From: Liquorilactobacillus satsumensis DSM 16230 = JCM 12392
GTDB taxonomy: Bacteria; Bacillota; Bacilli; Lactobacillales; Lactobacillaceae
Reading direction: 5' to 3'
Assembly (NCBI RefSeq): GCF_001435195.1
Contig: NZ_AZFQ01000052.1
Location: forward strand, 7,095-52,835
Length of the DNA: 45,741 bases
Shown: positions 23,261 to 33,377 of the stretch, piece by piece
Layout: each line of letters starts with the position of its first letter
Numbering within the stretch: the stretch's first letter is position 1
Position numbers and translations under genes: made by a program
The notes under the pieces: generated by a model
Databases searched by the model: none
The model's input: the letters and a program-made list of their open reading frames with translations, nothing else
What the model was told of the DNA's origin: nothing

Positions 23261-23276
23261 CTTTAGTTATAGCCAA

Positions 23277-23328
23277 TAAAAGAGGGGCTATGACAAAATT
23301 TAACTTTTGTCACAGCCCCCTCTTTTAT
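23277..23328 (-). terminator. GGGGCTGTGACAAAA-family hairpin after upp
   Basis: AAAAGAGGGGCTATGACAAA pairs with TTTGTCACAGCCCCCTCTTTT with two or three mismatches, and T-rich flanks on both sides. It lies 70 bases after the upp stop. Confidence 0.65.
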
Positions 23329-23395
23329 TTAGGCAAACGGAGCACCTTTTTGTTTTTCACACTTTTATCTGTTGCTTGCTCATTATTACTACTTC

Positions 23396-24025
23396 TTATT
23401 TAGTACCAAACAAACGGTCACCTGCATCGCCCAAGCCAGGAACGATATAACCATTTTCGTTTAAATGGTCATCCAAAGCGGCTGCAAAAATATCAACATC
23501 CGGATGTGCTTGGCGGAATGCTTTGACCCCTTCTGGAGCAGCTACCAAACAGACAAATTTGATAGTCACTGCTCCTCTTTTCTTCAATGCATCAACTGCC
23601 ATGATTGCGGAACCACCAGTTGCTAACATCGGATCCACGACAAAGATCTCGCGGCTCGATAAACTGTCAGGCATTTTAACAAAATACTCAACTGGTTTTA
23701 AAGTCTTTTCATCGCGATACATCCCTACGTGTCCGACTTTAGCCGCCGGAATCAGCTCCAAGATGCCATCCACCATTCCTAAACCAGCCCGCAGAATTGG
23801 AACAATTACCACTTTTTTACCGGCTAAATGTTTTTTAGTTGTTTTAGTAATTGGTGTTTCAACCTCGTAGTCTTCCAAAGGCATGTCACGTGACACCTCA
23901 TAAGCCATCAATTCAGCAATTTCATTGACAACCTCCCTGAATTCACGTGTCCCACAATTCTTATTCCGAATAATCGTCAATTTATGTTGGATCAAGGGAT
24001 GATCCAATACTTCAAATTTTCCCAT
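23396..24025 (-). CDS. upp: Uracil phosphoribosyltransferase
   Basis: 209 residues, exact family length. Makes UMP from uracil and PRPP in pyrimidine salvage. PRPP loop [18 protein letters not shown], uracil-binding C-terminus [19 protein letters not shown], and N-terminal [15 protein letters not shown] are all present. AAAGGAG lies upstream. It is 58 bases after sua5; in many relatives glyA lies between these two. Confidence 0.98.
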   Translation of the reverse strand: MGKFEVLDHPLIQHKLTIIRNKNCGTREFREVVNEIAELMAYEVSRDMPLEDYEVETPITKTTKKHLAGKKVVIVPILRAGLGMVDGILELIPAAKVGHVGMYRDEKTLKPVEYFVKMPDSLSSREIFVVDPMLATGGSAIMAVDALKKRGAVTIKFVCLVAAPEGVKAFRQAHPDVDIFAAALDDHLNENGYIVPGLGDAGDRLFGTK

Positions 24026-24083
24026 TTCGCCACTCCTTTATAGTCCCAATATATTCTAGCGGATAATCTTGCTTTTGGCTAGC

Positions 24084-25112
24084 TTAATCAGTTGATTCAG
24101 TAGTAAAAAATTGATCACCGGCCGATTTCCTAAGTCGATTCATATAAGCTGTCCCTAACCCTTCTTCAGGAAAACCAGCTGCTAAGATCCAATTTACTTT
24201 GAAATCACTGTCAAAATAACGGAGTCCCGCAAAAAGCCGACGACTGGCACTTTCAACATCCGGTCCAAGGTTAAAGCCCTGACAATTGGCTGGCAAGTCT
24301 GCCTGCAAAATTGTTGCTGGTGCCATCACACCGACTTTTTCAGTTTGCCTACTTGCCCAGCGTAAAGCTTGTTGCCACTGCTCGTTTGCTACTATTAAAA
24401 CCTGTGCATCTGGAGCATAGTGCTTATACTTCATTCCGGGTGCCTTAGGAACTTCTGTTTGGCCAACATGATGCCGATCAGTCATCACTTCCTGACCAAG
24501 AAACGTTGTTAATTCCTCAGCAGTGATTGCACCTGGCCGTAAAATTGCGGGTATCGCAGCTGACATATCAATAATTGTCGATTCAACACCGACCTGGGTT
24601 GGCCCATCATCCACAATCCCGGCAATGCTGCCCTCTAGGTCATGGTAGACATGCTGTGCGGTCGTGGGGCTCGGCTTTCCCGATGAATTAGCAGATGGGC
24701 CTACCAGCGGCACGCCCGCCGCAGAAATCAGTTTCCGTGTCACTTCGTTTGCCGGCATTCTGAAAGCGGCCGTGGTCAGCCCCCCTGTGACTGCTTTTGA
24801 AAGTGATCCTGGTTTGATTTTAAAAATTAAGGTCAACGGTCCTGGCCAATATTTAGCTAATAAGCGCTTGGCTGGTTCACTCAACTCAACAACGTAGTTC
24901 TTCATCATTGCAATCGATGACACGGTCACAATCAATGGGTTATCAGTTGGTCGTCCTTTAGCCAGATAAACTCGCTTAACAGCTTGCTCATTAGTTGCAT
25001 CCGCACCTAGTCCATAAACTGTTTCAGTTGGAAACGCAATTAACTCTCCCTTTCTGAGCTCTGCTGCAGCTTTTGCAACTTCATCCGGTTGATAAATTTT
25101 AGTAATCAGCAT
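24084..25112 (-). CDS. sua5: Threonylcarbamoyl-AMP synthase (Sua5/YwlC)
   Basis: About 342 residues from the ATG at 25112, 9 bases after GAAGGG; the ATG three codons earlier touches that site. The N-terminal YrdC domain (GELIAFPTETVYGLGADA, KGRPTDNPLIV, VPLVGPSANSSGKPSPT) is followed by a linker (GMKYKHYAP) and the smaller Sua5 domain from residue ~235, so this is the long Sua5 form rather than TsaC. It makes the intermediate for the t6A modification at tRNA position 37. It overlaps prmC by 14 bases. Confidence 0.95.
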   Translation of the reverse strand: MLITKIYQPDEVAKAAAELRKGELIAFPTETVYGLGADATNEQAVKRVYLAKGRPTDNPLIVTVSSIAMMKNYVVELSEPAKRLLAKYWPGPLTLIFKIKPGSLSKAVTGGLTTAAFRMPANEVTRKLISAAGVPLVGPSANSSGKPSPTTAQHVYHDLEGSIAGIVDDGPTQVGVESTIIDMSAAIPAILRPGAITAEELTTFLGQEVMTDRHHVGQTEVPKAPGMKYKHYAPDAQVLIVANEQWQQALRWASRQTEKVGVMAPATILQADLPANCQGFNLGPDVESASRRLFAGLRYFDSDFKVNWILAAGFPEEGLGTAYMNRLRKSAGDQFFTTESTD

Positions 25113-25974
25113 TACTTTCATCCCTTCTTATGTTAAATTCTACCTTGACCATACGTTCATTTCCCGCAAGGTCTCTTTTGACAGTCACACTAGCTGTTGG
25201 GAAGTGTTCATTAAAAATTTTTTTGACAGCCATTCCTTGCTGGAAGCCAATTTCAAGGTATAAACATGTCTCAGCTGATATAAATGGCTTAATCTCTGCA
25301 GCTATTCTGTGGTAGAAATGCAAACCATTTTCACTTGCAAACAAGGCTGCATTCGGTTCATGCTCCAACACAGATTTGTCCATAAAGCGCTGCTCATTTA
25401 CTGCAATATAGGGTGGATTTGAAACAATCACCTGATACTGACCTGTCAAAGGGGCAAAAAGATCTCCCTCTAAAAGCCTGACATGTGCCTTTAGCCTAGC
25501 TGCATTTACTTGGGCAACTTGAAGCGCTGCTGGAGAAATATCTGTCAATGTAACCTCCCAAGCAGGTCGCTCCTTTTGCAGTGAAATTCCAATTGCGCCC
25601 GTCCCTGTTCCAATATCCGCCACGCGCAACTGCTGAATCTGCGCAGGATAATCTGCTAAAACCCATTCAACTAATTCAGCCGTTTCAGGACGTGGAATCA
25701 ATGTATTCTCATTAACTTTAAATTCATGTCCAAAGAAAGACGCCTTACCTAACAAATATTGCACAGGCCAACCGTCATTATAACATTTAACCCATTTTTT
25801 AAATTGAACAAGCTCTGCAGGGGTTAATTGTTCACTATAATGACAAAGAAGTTCAACAGAAGACCAGCCGCGCAACCCCTTAAGTAGAAGTTCAATTGCA
25901 CTGCGCTCACCGTCATGTTTCTCTACAAAAGAAAAAGCCCATTTCTGAGCCTCAAAAAAAGTCAAATTACTCAT
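25099..25974 (-). CDS. prmC: Release-factor glutamine methyltransferase PrmC
   Basis: About 291 residues from the ATG at 25974. Methylates the Gln of the GGQ motif in release factors using SAM. SAM motif [16 protein letters not shown], catalytic NPPY in [10 protein letters not shown], and the N-terminal helical domain ending in [10 protein letters not shown] and [11 protein letters not shown]. It overlaps the end of prfA, its substrate gene, by 8 bases. Confidence 0.96.
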   Translation of the reverse strand: MSNLTFFEAQKWAFSFVEKHDGERSAIELLLKGLRGWSSVELLCHYSEQLTPAELVQFKKWVKCYNDGWPVQYLLGKASFFGHEFKVNENTLIPRPETAELVEWVLADYPAQIQQLRVADIGTGTGAIGISLQKERPAWEVTLTDISPAALQVAQVNAARLKAHVRLLEGDLFAPLTGQYQVIVSNPPYIAVNEQRFMDKSVLEHEPNAALFASENGLHFYHRIAAEIKPFISAETCLYLEIGFQQGMAVKKIFNEHFPTASVTVKRDLAGNERMVKVEFNIRRDESNADY

Positions 25975-27049
25975 TTTGCAAATTCTCCAACGCTTTAGTC
26001 TGGTCATACAGAACCAACGCATCAATCACGTCTTCAAGCTCACCGTTCATAATGCGATCCAACTTATTCAACGTTAATCCAATTCGGTGATCAGTCACCC
26101 TGTTTTGAGGATAATTGTAAGTCCTGATCCGTTCTGAGCGATCACCCGTTCCGACCGCTGATTTACGGTTTTGATCATATTCATGCTGCTCTTTTGATGA
26201 ATAGTAATCATACACACGGGCCTTTAAAATCTTCATTGCTTTTTCACGGTTTTGCTGTTGTGAACGCTGGTCCTGCATTGCAACAACAATTCCCGTCGGC
26301 AAATGGGTCATCCTAACAGCTGATGAGGTCTTGTTAATATGCTGCCCACCGGCACCAGATGAACGGTACACATCGACTCTAATATCTTTAGGATCAAGTT
26401 CAATTTCAACATCTTCTTCTTCCGGCATGACTACCACGGTTGCCGTTGAGGTGTGCACGCGACCAGCCGACTCTGTGACCGGCACTCGCTGTACCCGATG
26501 CGCGCCGCTTTCATACTTCAGCTTCGAATAAACGCTTTGTCCATTAATCAGCAATGCAATTTCTTTGAAACCACCAACTTCGGTAACATTCTTATCCAGC
26601 ACCTCAATTGTCCAGTTCTGTTTTTCAGCATACTTTGCATACATGTTAAATAAATCAGCCGCAAAGAGACTAGCTTCGTCTCCGCCAGCAGCTCCGCGAA
26701 TTTCCATAATGATATTTTTATCATCGTTAGGATCCTTCGGTAGCAACAAGATTTTGATTTCATCTTCCAATTTTTCGCGTTTATTTTTTGCAATGGTTAA
26801 TTCATCCTTAACCATTGCAGCCATTTCATCGTCTAGTTTTTCACCAAGCATTTCCTCGTCATCAGAAATAGTTTGATTTACCTTTTTATATTCATTGTAC
26901 TTCTCAACTGTTTCACGTAAATCTGCCATTTCTTTTGACAGCTTGGTAAAGCGCTGTGTGTCGGAAATTACTTCCGGATCAGACAATAATTCGCCTAATT
27001 CTTCATAGCGATCTTCAAGTGTCTGCAGTCTGTCAAATAAATCTTTCAT
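25967..27049 (-). CDS. prfA: Peptide chain release factor 1
   Basis: About 360 residues from the ATG at 27049, with GGAGG 10 bases upstream. Catalytic [17 protein letters not shown] contains the GGQ tripeptide. The region following [22 protein letters not shown] is typical of RF1. The stop-codon recognition domain carries the PAT-equivalent segment before it. Reads UAA and UAG. Head of prfA-prmC-sua5-upp. Confidence 0.96.
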   Translation of the reverse strand: MKDLFDRLQTLEDRYEELGELLSDPEVISDTQRFTKLSKEMADLRETVEKYNEYKKVNQTISDDEEMLGEKLDDEMAAMVKDELTIAKNKREKLEDEIKILLLPKDPNDDKNIIMEIRGAAGGDEASLFAADLFNMYAKYAEKQNWTIEVLDKNVTEVGGFKEIALLINGQSVYSKLKYESGAHRVQRVPVTESAGRVHTSTATVVVMPEEEDVEIELDPKDIRVDVYRSSGAGGQHINKTSSAVRMTHLPTGIVVAMQDQRSQQQNREKAMKILKARVYDYYSSKEQHEYDQNRKSAVGTGDRSERIRTYNYPQNRVTDHRIGLTLNKLDRIMNGELEDVIDALVLYDQTKALENLQNE

Positions 27050-27116
27050 TATAAAGTTTCCTCCATCAAAAACTTTTCTTCTATATATATATAGTGCGCA
27101 AAACAACTTACATAAA

Positions 27117-27716
27117 CTAACTTTTTAAAGAACCCAGGGGTGGTGCAAGGTAGTGACGCCGACAAACGGGATAGTAAGATTCGTTTCCTCCGATCAGAAT
27201 CTGTTCCCCACTATAAATTGGTTTACCATTATTGACCCGTAAATTCATAATCGCTTTTTTATTACAGAACCAACAGATCGTCTTCATTTCTTCAATCTTA
27301 TCCGCATATAACAACAAATACTTTGACCCTTCAAATAATTCATTTCGAAAATCATTTTTAAGCCCAAATGTCATTACTGGAATCCGTAATTCATCTACAA
27401 TGCGCGCCAATTCCAAAATATGATGTTTTAACAGAAACTGAGCTTCATCAATTAAAACACATGCAATTTTATGATCAATTCTGCTAACTACCTTGTGTAG
27501 GTCCGTTTCAGCATAGATGGGCAAAGCCTTGCGTTTCAACCCAATTCTGCTAGTAATCCAACCGACCTGTTCACGGTCATCTACTGCACTAGTCATGATT
27601 ACAACTGTTTTATGTTGTTCTTCATAATTATGTGCAACTTTTAAAATTTCAATGCTTTTTCCGCTATTCATTGCACCGTATCGGAAAAATAACTGCGCCA
27701 AAAAAACCAACCCCAA
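27117..27716 (-). CDS. tdk: Thymidine kinase
   Basis: About 199 residues from a TTG at 27716, which has AGGAAAG 7 bases upstream. The TTG at 27701, giving [16 protein letters not shown], matches the usual N-terminus and is an alternative. Type II thymidine kinase: P-loop [18 protein letters not shown] (Walker B/DEAQ), lasso loop, and zinc cysteines in CWFCNKKA and VCRRHY (the last ligand partly His-type). Salvages thymidine to dTMP. Divergent from murT. Confidence 0.95.
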   Translation of the reverse strand: MGLVFLAQLFFRYGAMNSGKSIEILKVAHNYEEQHKTVVIMTSAVDDREQVGWITSRIGLKRKALPIYAETDLHKVVSRIDHKIACVLIDEAQFLLKHHILELARIVDELRIPVMTFGLKNDFRNELFEGSKYLLLYADKIEEMKTICWFCNKKAIMNLRVNNGKPIYSGEQILIGGNESYYPVCRRHYLAPPLGSLKS

Positions 27717-27850
27717 ATTTAGACTTTCCTATTTAGTATATATGATTTTACAGCAAATTTCACTAAGCAAGTTCAATTCACGCTGTTAGTGTCTCAAAAA
27801 ATGTAATTTAACTAAAATAAAGTCAAATTACCCGTTTCTTTTTATTTTTG

Positions 27851-27859
27851 TGCTATCAT
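27851..27859 (+). promoter_or_regulatory. Extended -10 for murT-gatD
   Basis: TGCTATCAT on the plus strand, 58 bases before the murT ATG, in the 200-base divergent gap with tdk. The -35 is not clear. Confidence 0.4.
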
Positions 27860-27916
27860 ACAGAATGTTATTATTAATTGAAGTCATAATTATGTTACAC
27901 AATGGAGGAATTATAC

Positions 27917-29266
27917 ATGTCGCTCAAAAGCTCAACAGCCATTGCTGCTGGTCGTTTTTCTTACTGGTTCTTACACAATTTCCGACACGGCGGCACCGCC
28001 TTACCCGGTAAAATAACCTTAGCACTTGATCCCGATGTGTTGCAAACCTTAGCCCAACATTATGAGGTAGCAATCATTACCGGAACAAATGGTAAGACGC
28101 TAACTACGGCTTTGACTGTGAAAGTACTGCGGACAACCTACCAGCACGTTTTAACCAATCCAAGCGGTTCAAACATGAAACAGGGGATCGTAACTGCTTT
28201 TTTGACGGCACAAAAAACTAAGTCGGGTAAACAACTTGCTGTGCTTGAAACTGATGAGGCAAATGTAGCACTTGTTACACGCTATGTTCACCCCAAACTT
28301 TTTGTACTGACAAATATTTTTCGCGATCAATTGGACCGTTATGGTGAGATTTATACGACCTACAAGAAAATACTTGCAGGGATAAAACTGGCTCCCCAGG
28401 CAACTGTAATTGCTAATGGAGATGCACCTATTTTTAATAGCGTAAAACTTCCTAATCCAATCATCTACTACGGCTTTGATGCGGTAAAAGATAAAGAACA
28501 ACAGGCTTTGCCCAATACTGACGGTCTTTTATGTCCACAGTGTCAGCACATTTTGCGCTATAAACAGCTAACCTATAGCAACTTGGGCAAATATTATTGT
28601 CCTAATTGTGACTTTAAGCGCCCTGAATTGGCCTATGCGGTCACAAAATTAATTGCCCAAACTCCACAAAGTTCCACATTTGAAATTAATGACCAGCCCA
28701 TGGCGCTCCACATCGGAGGCACATACAATATTTACAATGCACTCGCAGCTTATAGTATCGGGCGCTTTTTCCAAGTATCTCCTGCCAAGATTGCAACAGC
28801 GCTCGGCGACAAAGATGAGAAAATCTTTGGCCGCCAAGAAGTCATTAAAGTTGATGATAAGGAAGTTACCTTAATTCTCGTTAAGAATCCTGTTGGTCTT
28901 GACCAAGTCTTAGAGATGATTAAAACTGATCCACAGGAATTTTCTTTAGCTGTGCTATTGAATGCCAACTATGCAGATGGCATTGATACCAGTTGGATCT
29001 GGGACGGTCGTTTTGAAAATCTGCCCTTTGCACGCATCCCCGCCGTACTTGCAGGTGGGGAACGCTACCGTGATATTGCATTTAGGCTTGAGGTAGCCGG
29101 TGTTCCAGCAAATACGTTCACTAAACGTGAAAACTTGGAAGCAGTCCTCACAGCTGTCAAACAAATGCCGACTCGACGCGTCTATATTCTGGCAACCTAT
29201 ACAGCTGTACTGCAACTGCGTAAACTGCTTGCCAGTCAAGGCTACATTAAGGAGGGAATGGCTTAA
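27917..29266 (+). CDS. murT: Lipid II amidotransferase, Mur-ligase-like subunit MurT
   Basis: About 449 residues from the ATG at 27917, 8 bases after GGAGG. Mur ligase central domain with P-loop IITGTNGKTLTT and NIFRDQLDRYGEI. A zinc-ribbon insertion has LCPQCQHIL and YCPNCDF. The C-terminal DUF1727 domain contains DGIDTSWIWD. With GatD it amidates D-Glu to D-iGln in lipid II, using ATP and glutamine-derived ammonia. The stop TAA shares its last A with the gatD ATG. Confidence 0.95.
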   Translation: MSLKSSTAIAAGRFSYWFLHNFRHGGTALPGKITLALDPDVLQTLAQHYEVAIITGTNGKTLTTALTVKVLRTTYQHVLTNPSGSNMKQGIVTAFLTAQKTKSGKQLAVLETDEANVALVTRYVHPKLFVLTNIFRDQLDRYGEIYTTYKKILAGIKLAPQATVIANGDAPIFNSVKLPNPIIYYGFDAVKDKEQQALPNTDGLLCPQCQHILRYKQLTYSNLGKYYCPNCDFKRPELAYAVTKLIAQTPQSSTFEINDQPMALHIGGTYNIYNALAAYSIGRFFQVSPAKIATALGDKDEKIFGRQEVIKVDDKEVTLILVKNPVGLDQVLEMIKTDPQEFSLAVLLNANYADGIDTSWIWDGRFENLPFARIPAVLAGGERYRDIAFRLEVAGVPANTFTKRENLEAVLTAVKQMPTRRVYILATYTAVLQLRKLLASQGYIKEGMA

Positions 29267-29970
29267 TGAAATATACACTGAATGTAGCACACCTGTATGG
29301 GGATTTGTTAAACACATATGGTGATATCGGTAATCTTTTAGTTCTTGAATACTATGCCAAAAAGATGGATGTCACCCTTAACACTGAAATTGTCAGTATT
29401 GGTCAACCATTCGATCCGCAAAAATTTGATCTTGCCTTCTTCGGTGGCGGTCAAGATTATGAACAGATGATCGTTTCACGTGATATCCAAGAAAAAAAAG
29501 CAGCCTTAAGTACTTTTATTGAAACAGACGGACCGGTACTCGCCATTTGCGGTGGTTATCAGCTGCTTGGAAAATATTATATTGGTGCACAAGGTGAACG
29601 GATTAATGGAATTGGTGCTTTGCCCCACTACACTGAAAGTCAAGATAATCATCGTTTTATTGGTGACATTGTGATTAAAAACAAAGAAACTGGACAAAAG
29701 TATCACGGTTTTGAAAATCACAACGGAATTACCTTCCTTGGTCAAAACGAACGTCCGCTGGGTGATGTGCTCAGTGGTCATGGCAATAACGGCAAAGACA
29801 AAACAGAAGGTGCTATCTATAAAAACGTCTTTTGCTCATACTTCCATGGCCCAATCCTTGCGCGTAATGGGGAACTCGCTAAACGACTGCTTTTATTGGC
29901 CCTTAAACGCAAGTATCCAACGACTGATTTTTCACAACAAGAACACTTACAAATTAAGCCTACTTACTAA
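29266..29970 (+). CDS. gatD: Lipid II amidotransferase, glutaminase subunit GatD
   Basis: 234 residues. Class I glutaminase of the CobB/CobQ type: LAFFGGGQDYEQ, the catalytic Cys in AICGGYQLLG, the GFENHNG substrate region and the catalytic His in YFHGPILARN. Translationally coupled to murT through TAATG. No third gene follows; repeat copy D begins about 105 bases after the stop. Confidence 0.95.
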   Translation: MKYTLNVAHLYGDLLNTYGDIGNLLVLEYYAKKMDVTLNTEIVSIGQPFDPQKFDLAFFGGGQDYEQMIVSRDIQEKKAALSTFIETDGPVLAICGGYQLLGKYYIGAQGERINGIGALPHYTESQDNHRFIGDIVIKNKETGQKYHGFENHNGITFLGQNERPLGDVLSGHGNNGKDKTEGAIYKNVFCSYFHGPILARNGELAKRLLLLALKRKYPTTDFSQQEHLQIKPTY

Positions 29971-30076
29971 TTTATCAACTTGCTAATATTAAGTGGTGAT
30001 CTTAATACCACTTAAAAAATTACGAGACAAGTGCTCTTTCAAAAGGTTCTTGCTGAGGTACATTAAGTTACTGTAT

Positions 30077-30120
30077 AAAGGGGCTGTGACAAAAGCTAAA
30101 TTTTGTCACAGCCCCTCTTT
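30077..30120. terminator. GGGGCTGTGACAAAA-family hairpin, copy D
   Basis: AAAGGGGCTGTGACAAAA pairs with TTTTGTCACAGCCCCTCTTT around a short loop, followed by TATT on the plus strand. It lies between the convergent ends of gatD and the HAD gene. Confidence 0.65.
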
Positions 30121-30126
30121 TATTCC

Positions 30127-30249
30127 GAATAAACGTGTTCCATAAGTCAAAATTCTCCGTCTAACTTCGAATTACTCATAGCAAAGTACTCGCTATGTTC
30201 ATAATTTCGAGTTAGCACTCAAATTTTCCCGACTTATGTCACGCTCTCT
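30127..30249. repeat. Long palindromic repeat copy D
   Basis: Near-identical to the unit at 4901-5026, same orientation and same distance from its partner hairpin; the centre CATAGC/GCTATG is intact. Confidence 0.85.
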
Positions 30250-30253
30250 TTTT

Positions 30254-30407
30254 TGCATTAACATGTTTTTTCAGCAACCACTTGTTGGCTAACCTTGTAT
30301 TACGCGTAACCAACCCCGCGTTACAGCGTAATCCTTTGCTTAGACCACCGTGGTTAACCGCTGCAATTCAACACTTCTGCTTTAACGTGTTCTTCCAGCA
30401 ACCATTC
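30254..30407. repeat. Pair of 30-bp direct repeats
   Basis: 30254-30283 and 30378-30407 share about 25 of 30 bases (consensus TTAACRTGTTYTTYCAGCAA). Read on the minus strand they give WLLKKHVNA and WLLEEHVKA. Between them is a 12-pair hairpin (ATTACGC plus GTAAC with one bulge, about 30299-30333). This completes the gap 29971-30426; no intact gene is seen. Confidence 0.5.
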
Positions 30408-30426
30408 AAGCGTTAAAAACTGTGCA

Positions 30427-31227
30427 TTATCTTCTCCGCAAAATCTGCTCAATATAACTCAAAACACCCTGCTCCTCATTAGAAACCGTTTGACAAGGTG
30501 CAGTTTGTTTAACCACAGGCGCAGCATTCGCCATGGCAACTCCTTCACCAACCGCAGACAACATCTCCAAGTCATTTCCTCCATCACCAAAAGCACACAT
30601 CTCAGCAAGCGAGATTCCCCACTGCTTGCCCAAGTGCTGCAGTCCTGCTGCCTTATTCATTCCTGGTTGGATAATATCAATCCCACCATGACCACTAGAA
30701 GTCGGTTCTGCAATTCCGTGCAAACGTTCACGTAATTGTTCCACAAGCTGCTCAGTTTCCGCCGGAGGACAGTTTAGCGAAAATTTCATAATTTGATCGC
30801 TAACCGACTCGAAATTGTCTACAGCTACTAACCGCGGATAATATTGGTGTGAAAGCTTAACAAAAGTTGGCGCTGCACTTGTCAGGTAGTACGCACTTCT
30901 CATTCCACTCAGCAGTACCTGAATATCCTCAATTCCAGTCAAACGCGCAAGTATTTCATTTTTACTATAATTTGAAAAACTGGTTGCTTGAAAAACTTCC
31001 GCTTGATTTCTGATATAAGCACCATTTTCTGCAATGCAGACCAATTCTGGGTGGTCAGCAAAAAAAGAGTGTAACTGATAATATTGATTTCCGCTTGCAA
31101 TTACAAACTTAATATTCTGTAAATTCAATTGTGCATAAAGATTTTCAAAGCGTTGCCGATCGTAATCCATCATTTTATTTAAGAAAGTTCCATCCATATC
31201 AGTTGCAATCAATTTAACTTTCGCCAA
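30427..31227 (-). CDS. Cof-type HAD-IIB sugar-phosphate phosphatase
   Basis: About 266 residues from the TTG at 31227, with GGAGGAG 9-11 bases upstream. HAD motif I LIATDMDGTFLN (nucleophile Asp), motif II VIASGNQYY, motif III Lys in GMNKAAGLQHL, motif IV FGDGGNDLEMLS. The large C2B cap between residues ~85 and 190 is typical of Cof proteins, which act on sugar phosphates or FMN/PLP. The true substrate is unknown. Upstream lies manA on the same strand, 110 bases away. Confidence 0.9.
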   Translation of the reverse strand: MAKVKLIATDMDGTFLNKMMDYDRQRFENLYAQLNLQNIKFVIASGNQYYQLHSFFADHPELVCIAENGAYIRNQAEVFQATSFSNYSKNEILARLTGIEDIQVLLSGMRSAYYLTSAAPTFVKLSHQYYPRLVAVDNFESVSDQIMKFSLNCPPAETEQLVEQLRERLHGIAEPTSSGHGGIDIIQPGMNKAAGLQHLGKQWGISLAEMCAFGDGGNDLEMLSAVGEGVAMANAAPVVKQTAPCQTVSNEEQGVLSYIEQILRRR

Positions 31228-31339
31228 AATTCTCAACTCCTCCAATTACTGTATTCTCCCAATTTTTGTACTTAACCACAAGTAATTTTTTGGTAAGGCT
31301 TACACTTTAATAATTTAAAAATACACAAACTAGACTAAG

Positions 31340-32308
31340 TTACGCTTTTTCTCCGGGCTCTGAAGCAATAATTTCAAGGGTTCCACTTAATTGCCACTCT
31401 TTTACAGCAAACGGCAAAATTAAATGCTGCCCCTTATGTAACGGGTATTTTTTCCCTGCCAGCTGCAACTCGCCAATTCCTGAAAGTACAGATAGTAGTG
31501 TATATGGTGCTGTGGTTCGTTTAAAGGTTGCTGCTCCTTGCGTAAGTTTCCAGCGATAAACACTAAAAAAGTCAGTTTTAATGAAGGTCGTGACTTGTGC
31601 ATCTTCATTTTGAGTTGTAGTAATTTTTAATTTAGGATCACTATGCGGGACATTAGTAACTGCAATTGATTGCTGAAGATGGAGCGCCCGCTTTTTACCC
31701 GTCTTTTTATCAACGCGATCAAAGTCGTAAACACGATAGGTCGTATCACTACTTTGTTGTGTTTCAAGCACCATTACACCCTTGCCGATCGCATGAATTG
31801 TACCACTTGGGACATATAAAAAATCACCAGGTTTAACAGGAATTCGCCGTAAAAGGTGATCCCATTGACCCTTAGTAATCATTTCTGCAAGCTGCGCCCG
31901 TGTTTTGGCATGATGCCCATAGATCATTTCCGCATCCGCAGCGGCCGCAATTACATACCAACATTCTGTTTTACCAAGCTCGTGTTCATGTTCCATAGCA
32001 TATTGATCATCAGGATGCACTTGAACAGAAAGAGCTGTTCGTGCATCAAGAATTTTTGTTAAAAGTGGGAAAACATCGCCAGGGGCATTGCCAAATAACT
32101 CACGGTGCTCATCCCAGAGTTCATTTAATTTTTTTCCTTGATAAACTCCATTTTCAACCGTTACCGGCCCGTGCGGATGTGCCGAAATTGCCCAGCATTC
32201 ACCCGTATGCTTACTTGGAATCTGATATCCGAATTCTGTTTGAAGCCGGTCACCACCCCAAATTTTTTCCTGAAAAACAGGCTTTAAAAAAAGCGGTTCC
32301 ATTAACAT
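31340..32308 (-). CDS. manA: Mannose-6-phosphate isomerase, class I
   Basis: About 322 residues from the ATG at 32308, 8 bases after GGGAG. Interconverts mannose-6-P and fructose-6-P. Zinc-site motifs: VQVHPDDQYA (Gln, His), LGKTECWYVI (Glu), and YVPSGTIHAIGKGVMVLETQQ (His). The Firmicutes short form without the helical insert. It follows the serine hydrolase gene on the same strand by about 40 bases. Confidence 0.95.
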   Translation of the reverse strand: MLMEPLFLKPVFQEKIWGGDRLQTEFGYQIPSKHTGECWAISAHPHGPVTVENGVYQGKKLNELWDEHRELFGNAPGDVFPLLTKILDARTALSVQVHPDDQYAMEHEHELGKTECWYVIAAAADAEMIYGHHAKTRAQLAEMITKGQWDHLLRRIPVKPGDFLYVPSGTIHAIGKGVMVLETQQSSDTTYRVYDFDRVDKKTGKKRALHLQQSIAVTNVPHSDPKLKITTTQNEDAQVTTFIKTDFFSVYRWKLTQGAATFKRTTAPYTLLSVLSGIGELQLAGKKYPLHKGQHLILPFAVKEWQLSGTLEIIASEPGEKA

Positions 32309-32349
32309 TGAAATTACTCCCTTCATGTCTCAATCATTTACATTTGATA

Positions 32350-33366
32350 TTATAAGCCCTTTTCACTTAAATATGCAGCGACAATCTCATCTCGCTTCCG
32401 CAAAAACTCGTCATTAGGTGTGTGCGGATGCACTCGGTTTGTTAAAACAATCAGTGCATTTTGCCCTTTTTTATCAAGTAACATAAAAGTCCCGGTATAT
32501 CCAGTGTGGTAAAGGCACGCATTTCCTTGGGGATCATAGCGCAAGTCCCACCCAAAGGACCTCCCTAAAGTATGGGTCGGAGTCTGATCAAAAAAAAGCT
32601 GATCAATCAGTTTTGCAGAAACTAACGGATGCGGCTGTTCCTTAGCTAGCATCCACTGTGAAAATTTAACTAAATCATGGAGCGTTGTGAAAAGTCCCGC
32701 CGAAGCACACTGCTGCCCTAAAATAAATGCCTTAGGATCATGAACCACCCCACAGATGAGTCCCCTCCCAGGTTTAATCTCAGTCGGAACACATTCTGTT
32801 GCCTGCGGCTGAAAAGTACTTTCATTCAACCCCAAAGGCTGCAGCACCTTTTCGGTGATTACTTTTTGAACAGGCTGCTGATACAAATGCTCAATGATGA
32901 GACCCAAAAAAATTAAGCCAATATCTGTATATACTACTTTTTTACCAAACCATTCTCCAATCTGAAGATGATAAAAGGCCTCCAGCAATTGCGGGGCGCT
33001 CAGCTCATTGCGTCTGGGAATGTATCCAGTAATAGCAGCAGTATGTGTCAATAAATGACGCAGCGTAACACGAGTATCAAAAAAGCGCGGTAAATATTTT
33101 TGAACCGGATCATCCCAATTAATCTGTTGCGCCTGCACTAATTGCAAAAGTACCGTGGTGGTCCCAACCACTTTAGTCAATGAAGCCACATCATATTTTA
33201 AACCTGCAGTGAGCGGTTTAACGACTGGTTCGATTTCCTTATTTCCAAAAACTTCTGCTTGCAGTTGCCCCTGATGTAGCATTGCATAAGAGACACCAGG
33301 CACAATCCCGCTAGCAGCAAGTTGGTGTAAAAGTGCAGTTGTTTTCTGATTAAACAATTTTTTCAC
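32350..33366 (-). CDS. Serine beta-lactamase-fold hydrolase
   Basis: 338 residues with a GTG start and only a weak binding site, 11 bases after the upstream stop. Class C beta-lactamase/esterase fold: SxxK as S62-L-T-K65, LLTHTAAITGY, a YTD at the place of YxN, and HTGYTG for the KTG triad. There is no signal peptide, so it is cytosolic. That argues against a role as a secreted antibiotic-degrading enzyme and for an esterase or peptidase-like role. Confidence 0.88.
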   Translation of the reverse strand: MKKLFNQKTTALLHQLAASGIVPGVSYAMLHQGQLQAEVFGNKEIEPVVKPLTAGLKYDVASLTKVVGTTTVLLQLVQAQQINWDDPVQKYLPRFFDTRVTLRHLLTHTAAITGYIPRRNELSAPQLLEAFYHLQIGEWFGKKVVYTDIGLIFLGLIIEHLYQQPVQKVITEKVLQPLGLNESTFQPQATECVPTEIKPGRGLICGVVHDPKAFILGQQCASAGLFTTLHDLVKFSQWMLAKEQPHPLVSAKLIDQLFFDQTPTHTLGRSFGWDLRYDPQGNACLYHTGYTGTFMLLDKKGQNALIVLTNRVHPHTPNDEFLRKRDEIVAAYLSEKGL

Positions 33367-33377
33367 TTCATTCGTTT

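Noticed and set aside
32350-33366. Beta-lactamase resistance gene
   Set aside because: It has the SxxK fold but no signal peptide or secretion signal and an atypical YxN. A cytosolic hydrolase is more likely.
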